This document shows positions 1-5,008 of a stretch of DNA of 5,008 bases, one piece after another. The stretch is taken from the NCBI GenBank assembly GCA_902797915.1, contig CADBUK010000016.1, positions 1 to 5,008 on the forward strand, in the 5' to 3' direction. The stretch is from Oscillospiraceae bacterium. Its GTDB lineage: Bacteria; Bacillota; Clostridia; Oscillospirales; Acutalibacteraceae. The notes beneath the pieces were generated by a model. The model was not told where the DNA came from. It did no database searches and saw nothing but the letters and a program-made list of their open reading frames with translations. How positions within the stretch are numbered: the first letter of the stretch is position 1; every line of letters starts with the position of its first letter. Both the position numbers and the translations under genes were made by a program.

Positions 1-139
1 CGGCGACGACTGGATTTGCAGCGGCGGCGACCACTGCGGCGCGGACAGCGACCATACCGATTGCTACGAGGCGCACCATTGCGCCGACCGCGGAATTTGT
101 TTTGACGAGGGCGTATGCACTAATCCGTATTTAGCTTAA
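1..139 (+). CDS. C-terminal end of an unidentified Cys/His/Asp-rich protein (partial, 5' end outside window)
   Basis: The reading frame starting at base 2 is open to a TAA at 137-139 and gives 45 residues ending in ...TNPYLA. I do not recognise the family. Cysteines fall at local residues 6, 12, 21, 27, 33 and 39, so four of the five intervals are exactly six residues (C-x5-C) and one is nine. Histidines are at 11, 18, 25 and 26, and about ten residues are Asp or Glu. This could bind metal, form disulfides or be a cell-surface tail; the sequence does not decide between these. Support for the frame: its stop lies one base before a strong terminator, third codon positions are mostly C or G as expected for coding sequence of this GC-rich stretch, and no other reading is better placed. 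The stretch is visibly more GC-rich than the rest of the window. The frame is fairly secure; the function is unknown. Confidence 0.65.
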   Translation, partial: GDDWICSGGDHCGADSDHTDCYEAHHCADRGICFDEGVCTNPYLA

Positions 140-140
140 T

Positions 141-179
141 AAAAGGGACTGTTTCACGTATAGTGAGACAGTCCCTTTT
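141..179. terminator. Strong bidirectional intrinsic terminator between convergent genes
   Basis: The arms 141-157 and 163-179 form a 17-bp stem with a single G-T (G-U) pair and a five-base loop (GTATA). The stem starts with AAAA and ends with TTTT, so transcripts in either direction carry a U-tract at the base of the hairpin. It sits between the TAA of the plus-strand partial gene (137-139) and the stop codon of the minus-strand DUF378 gene (192-194), so one element ends both convergent units. Confidence 0.92.
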
Positions 180-191
180 GCTAAATACGCC

Positions 192-398
192 TTATTCCTC
201 AATCATATCATGGCTGAAGAAAAAGCTTATGCACCAGATTGCCGCAAGACCGACAAGCGCATAAATAATTCTTGACAGCACTGCGTCCTGTCCGCCAAAA
301 ATCCAGGCAACCAAATCAAACTTAAAAAGTCCGATAAGCCCCCAGTTAATGCCGCCGATAATGCTGAGCACCAGTGCAATTCGGTTAACTATTCTCAA
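192..398 (-). CDS. DUF378 (YuzA-like) small membrane protein, TTG start
   Basis: This 68-residue protein matches the DUF378 family as I know it: a short N-terminus (MRIVNRIAL), then IGGINWGLIGLFKFDLVAWIFGG, which corresponds to the family's conserved NWGLxGLFxFDLVA core. Two hydrophobic segments, about residues 6-27 and 42-62, predict two membrane helices; the C-terminus is charged (SHDMIEE). Length is normal for the family, whose molecular function is unknown. The start is TTG at 398-396. The codon immediately upstream is an in-frame TAA, so no longer start exists, and a GGAG at 411-408 lies nine bases upstream, a good ribosome binding site. The gene follows the mannose-6-phosphate isomerase gene on the same strand but a terminator lies between them, and no clear separate promoter is visible in the short gap. 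Family assignment is confident; function is not known. Confidence 0.88.
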   Translation of the reverse strand: MRIVNRIALVLSIIGGINWGLIGLFKFDLVAWIFGGQDAVLSRIIYALVGLAAIWCISFFFSHDMIEE

Positions 399-407
399 TT
401 AAATCAT

Positions 408-411
408 CTCC
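408..411 (-). promoter_or_regulatory. Ribosome binding site GGAG that fixes the TTG start of the DUF378 gene
   Basis: Read on the minus strand, GGAG lies nine bases before the TTG at 398-396. Together with the in-frame TAA just before the TTG it makes TTG the only sensible start. The site begins two bases after the U-tract of the upstream terminator. Confidence 0.75.
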
Positions 412-413
412 AT

Positions 414-454
414 AAAAATAAAGTCGTTAGTATGATTGCCACACTAACGACTTT
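414..454 (-). terminator. Intrinsic terminator of the mannose-6-phosphate isomerase gene
   Basis: A perfect 12-bp stem (arms 443-454 and 420-431 as read on the minus strand, AAAGTCGTTAGT and its complement) encloses an 11-base loop and is followed on the minus strand by A then TTTTT (419-414). It begins 15 bases after the stop codon of the isomerase gene. The plus-strand reading also has five Ts (452-456), but no plus-strand gene ends here. Its 3' edge almost touches the ribosome binding site of the DUF378 gene, so it may act as a 5'-leader structure or attenuator for that gene. Confidence 0.85.
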
Positions 455-469
455 TTATTCAAGGTAAAA

Positions 470-1423
470 TTAAATCTTTGTAACAATAATTTCGCATTTG
501 CCGCAAACTGCATATTCGCCGAAGCCTGCGGGTACAAAATAACTGCCGCCTTTTTTGAAGGACCTGCCGTTGATTTCTCCCTCGCCGCCGATTACAAGAA
601 TATGGTTAAAGCTTGTGCCGTCTGCGCAAAGTTTAATTTCCCCGTCAACGTCGTAATGGTTAACCGTAAACAAATCACATTCGGTTAAAAGCTGCTTTAC
701 GCCGCCGCTGATTTCCTCGGGCTCTCCGAAGGGCTTAATCTCATATTTTGCAGGCTCCGTTTTTGAAACGTCAACCGCTTTTTTTATGTGCAGCTCTCTT
801 GGCTTGCCGTCCTTGCCGACTCTGCCGTAATCGTAAACGCGGTAGGTGGAATTGCTGTTTTGCTGAATTTCTGCAATAAGCGTTCCCTTGCCGATGGCGT
901 GCACAGTGCCCGCCTCAATAAAGAACAGGTCGCCTTTTTTGACGTTAACAACGTTCAGCACGTCCATAAGCGTATTATTCTCAATAGCCGCCTTGAATTC
1001 CTCACTGCTGATTTTGTCTTTAAAACCGTAAACAAGCGTTGCGTCGTCGGTTGCGTCAAGCACGTACCAGATTTCCGTTTTGCCGAATTCGCCCTCAACT
1101 CTTGCGGCGTATTCATTGTCGGGGTGTACCTGAATTGAAAGGTTGTCCTTAGCGTCAATCAGCTTTATAAGCACGGGAAAGTAGGGGAACTTTTCGGCGT
1201 TCGTGCCAAGCACTTTCGCTCTGCCGTTCGCCTCAATGTAATCCTCAAGAGTTTCGCCGTCAGCCTCGCCGCCGATTATCGTGTTTTTGCCGTCCTTGTG
1301 GCAGGAAAGCATCCAGCCCTCTGCTACGGGGTCAACGTCGGTTTCAAAACCGAAATCATCCTTCAGCCTTGTGCCGCCCCAGATATAATCCTTAAATACG
1401 GGTTTAAGCTCCAAAATCTCCAT
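470..1423 (-). CDS. manA: Mannose-6-phosphate isomerase, class I (zinc-dependent)
   Basis: The enzyme interconverts mannose 6-phosphate and fructose 6-phosphate in the cytoplasm, linking mannose use and GDP-mannose supply to glycolysis. The cupin-type family signature is clear. Numbering from the upstream GTG described below, expected zinc ligands are Gln99 and His101 (in SIQVHPDN), Glu118 (in GKTEIW) and His176 (in EAGTVHAIG). The active-site strand QNSNSTYRVYDYGR supplies Arg196. The N-terminal YIWGGTRL motif is typical, and the C-terminal cupin half ends in EIIVTKI. At 317 residues it has the short form usual in Bacillota. I chose ATG at 1423-1421, nine bases after AAGAGG (1438-1433); a GTG one codon upstream (1426) is possible and would add one residue. 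A promoter lies just upstream and a terminator just downstream, so it can be a single-gene unit. All key residues are intact. Confidence 0.95.
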   Translation of the reverse strand: MEILELKPVFKDYIWGGTRLKDDFGFETDVDPVAEGWMLSCHKDGKNTIIGGEADGETLEDYIEANGRAKVLGTNAEKFPYFPVLIKLIDAKDNLSIQVHPDNEYAARVEGEFGKTEIWYVLDATDDATLVYGFKDKISSEEFKAAIENNTLMDVLNVVNVKKGDLFFIEAGTVHAIGKGTLIAEIQQNSNSTYRVYDYGRVGKDGKPRELHIKKAVDVSKTEPAKYEIKPFGEPEEISGGVKQLLTECDLFTVNHYDVDGEIKLCADGTSFNHILVIGGEGEINGRSFKKGGSYFVPAGFGEYAVCGKCEIIVTKI

Positions 1424-1455
1424 CACAAAAAACCTCTTTTATAATTAATATAGAT

Positions 1456-1484
1456 ATAATATCAAAATTTTTCTTCACATTCAA
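1456..1484 (-). promoter_or_regulatory. Predicted sigma-A-type promoter for the mannose-6-phosphate isomerase gene
   Basis: On the minus strand a TTGAAT -35 box (1484-1479) is separated by exactly 17 bases from a TATTAT -10 box (1461-1456). Transcription would start near 1449, giving a leader of about 26 bases that contains the ribosome binding site. The -10 box lies within an 11-base palindrome (GATATAATATC, 1453-1463). The match is by eye, with four and five of six consensus bases. Confidence 0.65.
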
Positions 1485-1502
1485 GTAATTATGGTGTAAA
1501 AT
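1474..1502 (+). promoter_or_regulatory. Predicted sigma-A-type promoter for the ABC-F gene
   Basis: A TTCACA -35 box (1474-1479) and a TAAAAT -10 box (1497-1502) are separated by 17 bases; each matches consensus at five of six positions. The start would be near 1509, giving a leader of about 33 bases before the ATG. The -35 box shares base 1479 with the -35 box of the opposing isomerase promoter. Confidence 0.65.
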
Positions 1503-1527
1503 ATTATCTGTTAGTTTTTCAGTAATT

Positions 1528-1540
1528 AAGGATAATTATC
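1528..1540 (+). promoter_or_regulatory. Ribosome binding site of the ABC-F gene with an adjoining perfect 10-base palindrome
   Basis: AAGGA (1528-1532) lies nine bases before the ATG at 1542 and supports that start. The palindrome GATAATTATC (1531-1540) overlaps its last two bases and fills the spacer to the start codon. The palindrome could be a chance AT-rich feature or a weak operator; the ribosome binding site itself is clear. Confidence 0.7.
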
Positions 1541-1541
1541 A

Positions 1542-3428
1542 ATGTCAGTTGTAAGCGTTCAAAACTTAACACTTGCTTTTGGAGAAACCACGCTGTTTTC
1601 AGACGTTTCGTTTGAAATAAACGAAAAGGACCGCGTGGGCTTTATCGGCGCAAACGGAGTCGGCAAAACCTCGCTGTTTAAAATTTTAACGGGGGAGTAT
1701 GAGCCGACTTTCGGCGATGCTTTCATCGGCAAAAACATTAAGCTCGGTTATATGGAGCAGCACACCTGCTCGGAGAACAAAACCGTGTGGGATGAGCTCG
1801 TTTCCGTCTTTTCGGATTTGATTGAAACCGAAGCGCAGCTTGAAAAAATTTCTGCCGAGCTTGTTAATAACCCGAGCGCAGAACTGATTGCAAAGCAGGA
1901 TTTGCTGACTAATCAGTTTAATGACAACGGCGGTCTGACGTATAAAAGCTTAACCCGCTCCGCTCTAATCGGTCTCGGCTTTACGGAAGCGGAGTTTGAT
2001 ACGGAAACCTCAAAGCTTTCGGGCGGTCAGCGCTCAAAGCTTATTCTTGCAAAGCTCCTGCTTTCAAAGGCGGATTTGCTGCTGCTTGACGAGCCTACCA
2101 ACCACCTTGATATAAGCGCGGTTGAATGGCTTGAGGGCTTCCTTTCAACCTTCAATAAGGCGTTTATTGTTATTTCGCACGACCGCTATTTTCTTGATAA
2201 AATTACGGATAAAACCATTGAACTTGAAAACGGCAAAATCCGTTCTTACAAGGGCAATTACTCCGAGTTTCTGAAAAAGAAGCAGGCGGAGCAAAAGGCG
2301 ATTGAGGAAAAGTACGAAAACGATATGCGCGAGATTGAGCGCATTGAGGGCATAATCGCACAGCAGCGCCAGTGGAACAGGGAAAAGAACATCAAAACCG
2401 CCGAAAGTAAGGAAAAGATGGTGGAGCGCATTAAAGCGCAGCTTGTAGTTCCCGACGCAAAGCTGAAGAAAATCCGCTTTGATTTTACCCCCAAAGCCGT
2501 TTCGGGCGAGGAGGTTTTAACCGTAACTGAGCTCTGCAAATCGTTTGGGGATAAGGAAATTTTCCGCAACGTAAGCTTTAATATCAGCAGGGGAGAACGC
2601 GTTTTCCTCGTCGGCGATAACGGCTGCGGCAAAACCACTCTGCTTAAAATTCTTACGGGCGATTACACTCAGAATTCGGGCGGTTATAAATTCGGCGCAA
2701 ATCTCTTTACGGGTTATTTCGACCAGGTGCAGGCTAAGCTTGATTTAAACAAAACCGCTATTGATGAGGTTTGGTCGGCGTTTCCCGCTATGACGGAAAC
2801 CAAGGTGCGCAACGCCCTTGCCGCGTTTTTGTTCAGCGGCGACGATGCGTTCAAACTTCTGCGTGATTGCTCGGGCGGCGAGCGGGCAAGGATTGCGCTG
2901 CTCAAATTAATGCTCGGCAAATATAATTTCCTGCTGCTTGACGAGCCCACCAACCATCTTGACGCCGCTTCGCGCGAGGAGCTTGAAAACACTCTGCTCG
3001 AATACACGGGCACTATGCTAATCGTTTCGCACGACAGATATTTTATTAATAAACTCGCAACCCGCATTATTGAATTAACTCCCGCGGGCGTTAAAAACTA
3101 TCTCGGCAATTATGACGATTATGCCGAGCATCGCTTTGTTGCGGTGCAGGAAAAGAAGCAGGAAGCAAAGCCCAAGGTTAACGAATACAAGCTGAAAAAA
3201 GAGGCGCAGAGTAACCTGCGTAAGCTTAAAACGAGGCTCTCCCGCCTTGAAAGCGATATTGAGGATTTAGAGGAAGAAATCGGCTTTTTAAACGAGCAGT
3301 TAAATAACAACCCTCCCTATGAGGAATATCTTAAAATCAATGCTCGGCACGAGGAAAAATCCTCGGCGCTTTCGGCTCTTTACGAAGAGTGGGAATCGGT
3401 ATCGTCCGAGCTTTCCGAATTGGAATAA
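1542..3428 (+). CDS. ABC-F family ATPase (ribosome-associated type, YdiF/Uup-like)
   Basis: This 628-residue protein has two ABC ATPase domains and no membrane segment, the hallmark of the ABC-F family, whose studied members act on ribosomes rather than in transport. Domain 1: Walker A GANGVGKTS at 36-44, signature LSGGQ at 159-163, Walker B ending DEPTNHLD at 183-190 with catalytic Glu184, switch His213. A charged, helical linker (about 241-325) follows; in ABC-F proteins this segment (PtIM) reaches toward the peptidyl-tRNA. Domain 2: Walker A GDNGCGKTT at 358-366, signature CSGGE at 443-447, Walker B DEPTNHLD at 467-474 with Glu468, His497. A C-terminal coiled coil (about 545-628, rich in Lys, Glu and Leu) resembles those of YdiF and Uup. 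All catalytic residues are present. I infer a housekeeping translation factor that relieves stalled ribosomes; antibiotic resistance cannot be read from the sequence. Its own promoter lies upstream, overlapping that of the divergent isomerase gene. Confidence 0.93.
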   Translation: MSVVSVQNLTLAFGETTLFSDVSFEINEKDRVGFIGANGVGKTSLFKILTGEYEPTFGDAFIGKNIKLGYMEQHTCSENKTVWDELVSVFSDLIETEAQLEKISAELVNNPSAELIAKQDLLTNQFNDNGGLTYKSLTRSALIGLGFTEAEFDTETSKLSGGQRSKLILAKLLLSKADLLLLDEPTNHLDISAVEWLEGFLSTFNKAFIVISHDRYFLDKITDKTIELENGKIRSYKGNYSEFLKKKQAEQKAIEEKYENDMREIERIEGIIAQQRQWNREKNIKTAESKEKMVERIKAQLVVPDAKLKKIRFDFTPKAVSGEEVLTVTELCKSFGDKEIFRNVSFNISRGERVFLVGDNGCGKTTLLKILTGDYTQNSGGYKFGANLFTGYFDQVQAKLDLNKTAIDEVWSAFPAMTETKVRNALAAFLFSGDDAFKLLRDCSGGERARIALLKLMLGKYNFLLLDEPTNHLDAASREELENTLLEYTGTMLIVSHDRYFINKLATRIIELTPAGVKNYLGNYDDYAEHRFVAVQEKKQEAKPKVNEYKLKKEAQSNLRKLKTRLSRLESDIEDLEEEIGFLNEQLNNNPPYEEYLKINARHEEKSSALSALYEEWESVSSELSELE

Positions 3429-3434
3429 TATAAT

Positions 3435-3457
3435 CGGGTGAGGGCGGAGCCCTCCCG
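3435..3457 (+). terminator. GC-rich hairpin after the ABC-F gene, possible weak terminator
   Basis: GAGGGC (3440-3445) pairs with GCCCTC (3449-3454) around a GGA loop, and CGG (3435-3437) pairs with CCG (3455-3457) with a two-base bulge (3438-3439). The following bases are AT-rich but interrupted by C and A, so there is no clean U-tract. It begins six bases after the ABC-F stop codon. It may end most ABC-F transcripts, or be part of a dispersed repeat together with the ATTATTCA units downstream. Confidence 0.45.
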
Positions 3458-3459
3458 CA

Positions 3460-3492
3460 ATTATTCATTTTTCATTATTCACTATTTATTCA
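3460..3492 (+). repeat. Short AT-rich direct repeats (ATTATTCA-like)
   Basis: ATTATTCA occurs at 3460-3467 and again at 3474-3481, and a one-mismatch copy, TTTATTCA, at 3485-3492. The spacing (14 then 11 bases) is irregular. The units follow directly on the GC hairpin at 3435-3457 and lie in the leader of the flavoprotein gene. Degenerate strings of this type next to a GC hairpin suggest a small interspersed intergenic repeat, but this cannot be shown from one copy. Confidence 0.5.
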
Positions 3493-3516
3493 ACCAAATA
3501 ACCCAAATTCAACACT

Positions 3517-4743
3517 ATGCCTAAAGTTATTATTATCGGCGGCGGCGCCTCGGGTCTGATGGCGGCGGCGCAAAGTGCAAAAAACGGTAACGAAACCGTC
3601 ATAGTTGAAAAAATGCCGCGCTGTGCCCGCAAGGTTCTTATTTCGGGTAAGGGCAGGTGCAATCTTACAAACGCAACCTTTGATTTGGAGGAGCTTATCA
3701 GCTTCGTGCCTAAAAATCCAAGGTTCCTTTACTCTGCCTTTTCCGCCTTTATGCCGTATGATACTATCGCGTTTTTTGAGGATTTGGGCGTGCCTACAAA
3801 GATTGAACGCGGCAACCGCGTCTTTCCCGTTTCGGACAAGGCGGTTGACGTTGTTGACGCACTTGTAAAAAACGCAAAATCCGCGGGCGTTAAAATTATT
3901 CAGGGCACGGTTAAAGCTTTTGAATTTGACGGAAATACAATTTCTGCCGTTGTTCTTGACGACGGCAGCAGGCTTGAATGTTCCTCGGTCGCCGTCTGCA
4001 CGGGCGGTAAAAGCTACCCCGCCACAGGCTCAACGGGAGACGGTTATATTCTTGCCCGTCAGGCAGGGCACACCGTAACGGAAATTCAGCCAAGCCTTGT
4101 GCCGCTTGTCTGCAGCAATAATTTCATACCCAAATTGCAGGGGCTTAGCCTGCGCAACGTCGGCGTAAAGCTCTTTCAGAACGAAAAGCTGATTTATGAG
4201 GATTTCGGCGAAATGCTTTTTACACATTTCGGAGTCAGCGGCCCCGTTATCCTTTCGGCTTCAAGCCATATACGCAATTTTAAAAACGGCGCTTGCTCAA
4301 TTTCAATCGATTTAAAACCCGCGCTTGATTTTCAGGCGCTTGATAAACGTATTTTGCGCGATTTTTCAGAGGAAAGCAATAAAGATTTTATTAACTCTCT
4401 CGGCAAATTGTTGCCAAAAAAGCTCATTCCTGTTATAGTTAGTCTTAGCGGAATTGCTCCCTCAAAAAAGGTTAACGAAATTACCCGTGAGGAACGGCGC
4501 AAGCTTGTTGATTTAATTAAGAATTTCAGGCTCGGCGTTTCGTCCTTTTATGATATTGACGCGGCTATTGTTACAAGCGGCGGCGTTGACGTTAAGGAGA
4601 TTGAGCCGAAAACGATGAAGTCAAAAATCATCAGCAATCTTTTCTTTGCGGGCGAGGTTATTGACGTTGACGCTTATACGGGCGGTTTTAATCTGCAGAT
4701 TGCGTTTTCAACGGGCTATCTCTGCGGAAACAATATGTTTTAG
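3517..4743 (+). CDS. BaiN/HI0933 family FAD-binding oxidoreductase
   Basis: The 408-residue protein is a full-length member of the HI0933/BaiN (YhiN-like) flavoprotein family, often annotated as aminoacetone oxidase family or NAD(P)/FAD-dependent oxidoreductase. The N-terminus is an FAD-binding Rossmann fold: strand VIIIGGGASG with the GxGxxG glycines at 8-13 and Glu31 at the end of the second strand, expected to bind the adenosine ribose. Family motifs follow in order: KVLISGKGRCNLTN (39-52), CTGGKSYPATGSTGDGY (161-177), GEMLFTHFGVSGP (231-243), TSGGV (353-357) and the C-terminal FAD-contacting FFAGEVIDVDAYTGGFN (376-392). The physiological substrate of the family is unsettled, so no reaction is assigned, and the bile-acid name should not be taken as function. 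The Rossmann strand begins at residue 4, which supports the ATG at 3517, yet no Shine-Dalgarno is visible before it. It precedes cmk by 49 bases and is probably co-transcribed with it. Confidence 0.92.
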   Translation: MPKVIIIGGGASGLMAAAQSAKNGNETVIVEKMPRCARKVLISGKGRCNLTNATFDLEELISFVPKNPRFLYSAFSAFMPYDTIAFFEDLGVPTKIERGNRVFPVSDKAVDVVDALVKNAKSAGVKIIQGTVKAFEFDGNTISAVVLDDGSRLECSSVAVCTGGKSYPATGSTGDGYILARQAGHTVTEIQPSLVPLVCSNNFIPKLQGLSLRNVGVKLFQNEKLIYEDFGEMLFTHFGVSGPVILSASSHIRNFKNGACSISIDLKPALDFQALDKRILRDFSEESNKDFINSLGKLLPKKLIPVIVSLSGIAPSKKVNEITREERRKLVDLIKNFRLGVSSFYDIDAAIVTSGGVDVKEIEPKTMKSKIISNLFFAGEVIDVDAYTGGFNLQIAFSTGYLCGNNMF

Positions 4744-4792
4744 TTAACTCGAAATGGTTTCATTTCAAAAAAATATGTAAGGAATAACTGTT

Positions 4793-5008
4793 ATGATTAA
4801 TGTTGCTATTGACGGACCTGCAGGCGCAGGCAAAAGCACTATCGCAAAGGCGGCTTCAAAGGAGCTCGGCTTCATTTATGTTGACACGGGCGCGCTTTAC
4901 CGTGCGGTTGCGCTGAATGCGGTCAGAAACGGCGTTGTTGACGATGACGCCGCAATTATCAAAATGCTTGACGACACTAAGGTTGAGCTTGCGTTTGACG
5001 AAAACGGA
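4793..5008 (+). CDS. cmk: Cytidylate kinase (CMP/dCMP kinase), N-terminal part, cut by window end
   Basis: The first 72 codons are open to the window edge; the full protein is usually about 220 residues, so roughly the first third is present. The enzyme transfers phosphate from ATP to CMP or dCMP in cytoplasmic pyrimidine nucleotide salvage and synthesis. The start MINVAIDGPAGAGKST contains the P-loop (GPAGAGKST, residues 8-16) at the expected place, and YVDTGALYRAVAL (29-41) is the conserved nucleotide-monophosphate-binding motif that sets Cmk apart from other small kinases. AAGGA (4779-4783) lies nine bases before the ATG at 4793, a good ribosome binding site. No clear promoter or terminator separates it from the flavoprotein gene, so the two probably form an operon. 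From recalled clostridial gene order I would expect an acyltransferase (plsC-like) and ispH further downstream; this is inference. Confidence 0.95.
   Translation, partial: MINVAIDGPAGAGKSTIAKAASKELGFIYVDTGALYRAVALNAVRNGVVDDDAAIIKMLDDTKVELAFDENG

Noticed and set aside
3..134. Alternative plus-strand reading at the left edge giving an Ala/Thr-rich peptide ending at TAG 132-134
   Set aside because: The peptide is low complexity, as expected from out-of-frame reading of GC-rich codons. The Cys-rich frame has better codon third positions and ends right at the terminator, though the alternative cannot be fully excluded without the rest of the gene.
399..413. Tiny minus-strand frame ATG-GAG-ATG-ATT-TAA just before the DUF378 TTG start
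   Set aside because: It would encode only four residues and overlaps the ribosome binding site itself, with no own site upstream. A role in translational coupling is possible but unsupported.
788..1138. Plus-strand open frame of 116 codons antisense to the isomerase gene
   Set aside because: It lies fully within manA on the opposite strand, shows no family resemblance, and manA is intact with all active-site residues. A shorter minus-strand frame at 955-1158 is likewise a shadow of manA.
2258..3310. Minus-strand open frames inside the ABC-F gene (2258-2638, 2714-3067, 3119-3310)
   Set aside because: They are Ser/Phe/Arg-rich products of reading the ABC-F gene backwards, with no recognisable domain.
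3605..4227. Open frames overlapping the flavoprotein gene (3605-3868 plus; 3911-4093 and 4030-4227 minus)
   Set aside because: The flavoprotein frame carries all conserved family motifs across this region, and the overlapping products resemble nothing known.
3517..4743. Calling the flavoprotein a bile-acid-transforming BaiN enzyme
   Set aside because: The family is widespread in bacteria, the substrate is uncertain, and no other bile-acid-inducible gene is nearby; the cmk linkage suggests a housekeeping context.
4751..4766. Hairpin GAAATG-GTTT-CATTTC between the flavoprotein and cmk genes as a terminator
   Set aside because: The stem is only six AT-rich base pairs and is followed by As, not Ts, on the plus strand, so it is not an intrinsic terminator for this transcript.
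1..5008. Insertion sequences, CRISPR arrays, tRNA or rRNA genes, riboswitches, defence or toxin-antitoxin modules
   Set aside because: I looked for these and found none. No gene-free stretch exceeds 120 bases, and the only repeats are the short AT-rich units at 3460-3492.

Overview
This window looks like a chromosomal segment from a low-to-moderate GC Gram-positive anaerobe of the Clostridia, possibly Oscillospirales/Ruminococcaceae. The pointers are Bacillota-type mannose-6-phosphate isomerase and ABC-F proteins, a DUF378 (YuzA-like) membrane protein, strong AAGGA/GGAG ribosome binding sites, AT-rich sigma-A-type promoters between more GC-rich genes, and a BaiN/HI0933-type flavoprotein directly ahead of cmk, an order I recall from Clostridia. 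The taxonomic call is inference; no rRNA or other marker gene is present.

Layout. The left edge (1-139) holds the last 45 codons of an unidentified plus-strand gene with a regular Cys/His-rich tail. It converges on two minus-strand genes and is separated from them by a strong bidirectional terminator (141-179). The minus-strand genes, read right to left, are a class I mannose-6-phosphate isomerase (470-1423) and a small DUF378 two-helix membrane protein (192-398, TTG start). Between these two lies a terminator hairpin whose U-tract ends almost on the Shine-Dalgarno of the DUF378 gene.

Region 1424-1541 is a divergent promoter region. A good minus-strand promoter for the isomerase and a good plus-strand promoter for the next gene have -35 boxes that share one base pair, so the two promoters probably compete for polymerase.

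To the right, all genes are on the plus strand: an ABC-F translation-factor-type ATPase (1542-3428), a spacer with a GC hairpin and AT-rich ATTATTCA-like repeats (3435-3492), a BaiN/HI0933 family FAD protein (3517-4743) that lacks a visible ribosome binding site, and the first 72 codons of cytidylate kinase (from 4793), cut by the window edge.

The genes are mainly housekeeping: sugar phosphate interconversion, ribosome-associated ATPase, flavoprotein and nucleotide kinase. I see no mobile element, CRISPR array, RNA gene or defence system. The points worth a second look are the hexad-spaced cysteine tail, the overlapping divergent promoters, the terminator placed at the DUF378 ribosome binding site, and the repeat-bearing, SD-less leader of the flavoprotein gene.
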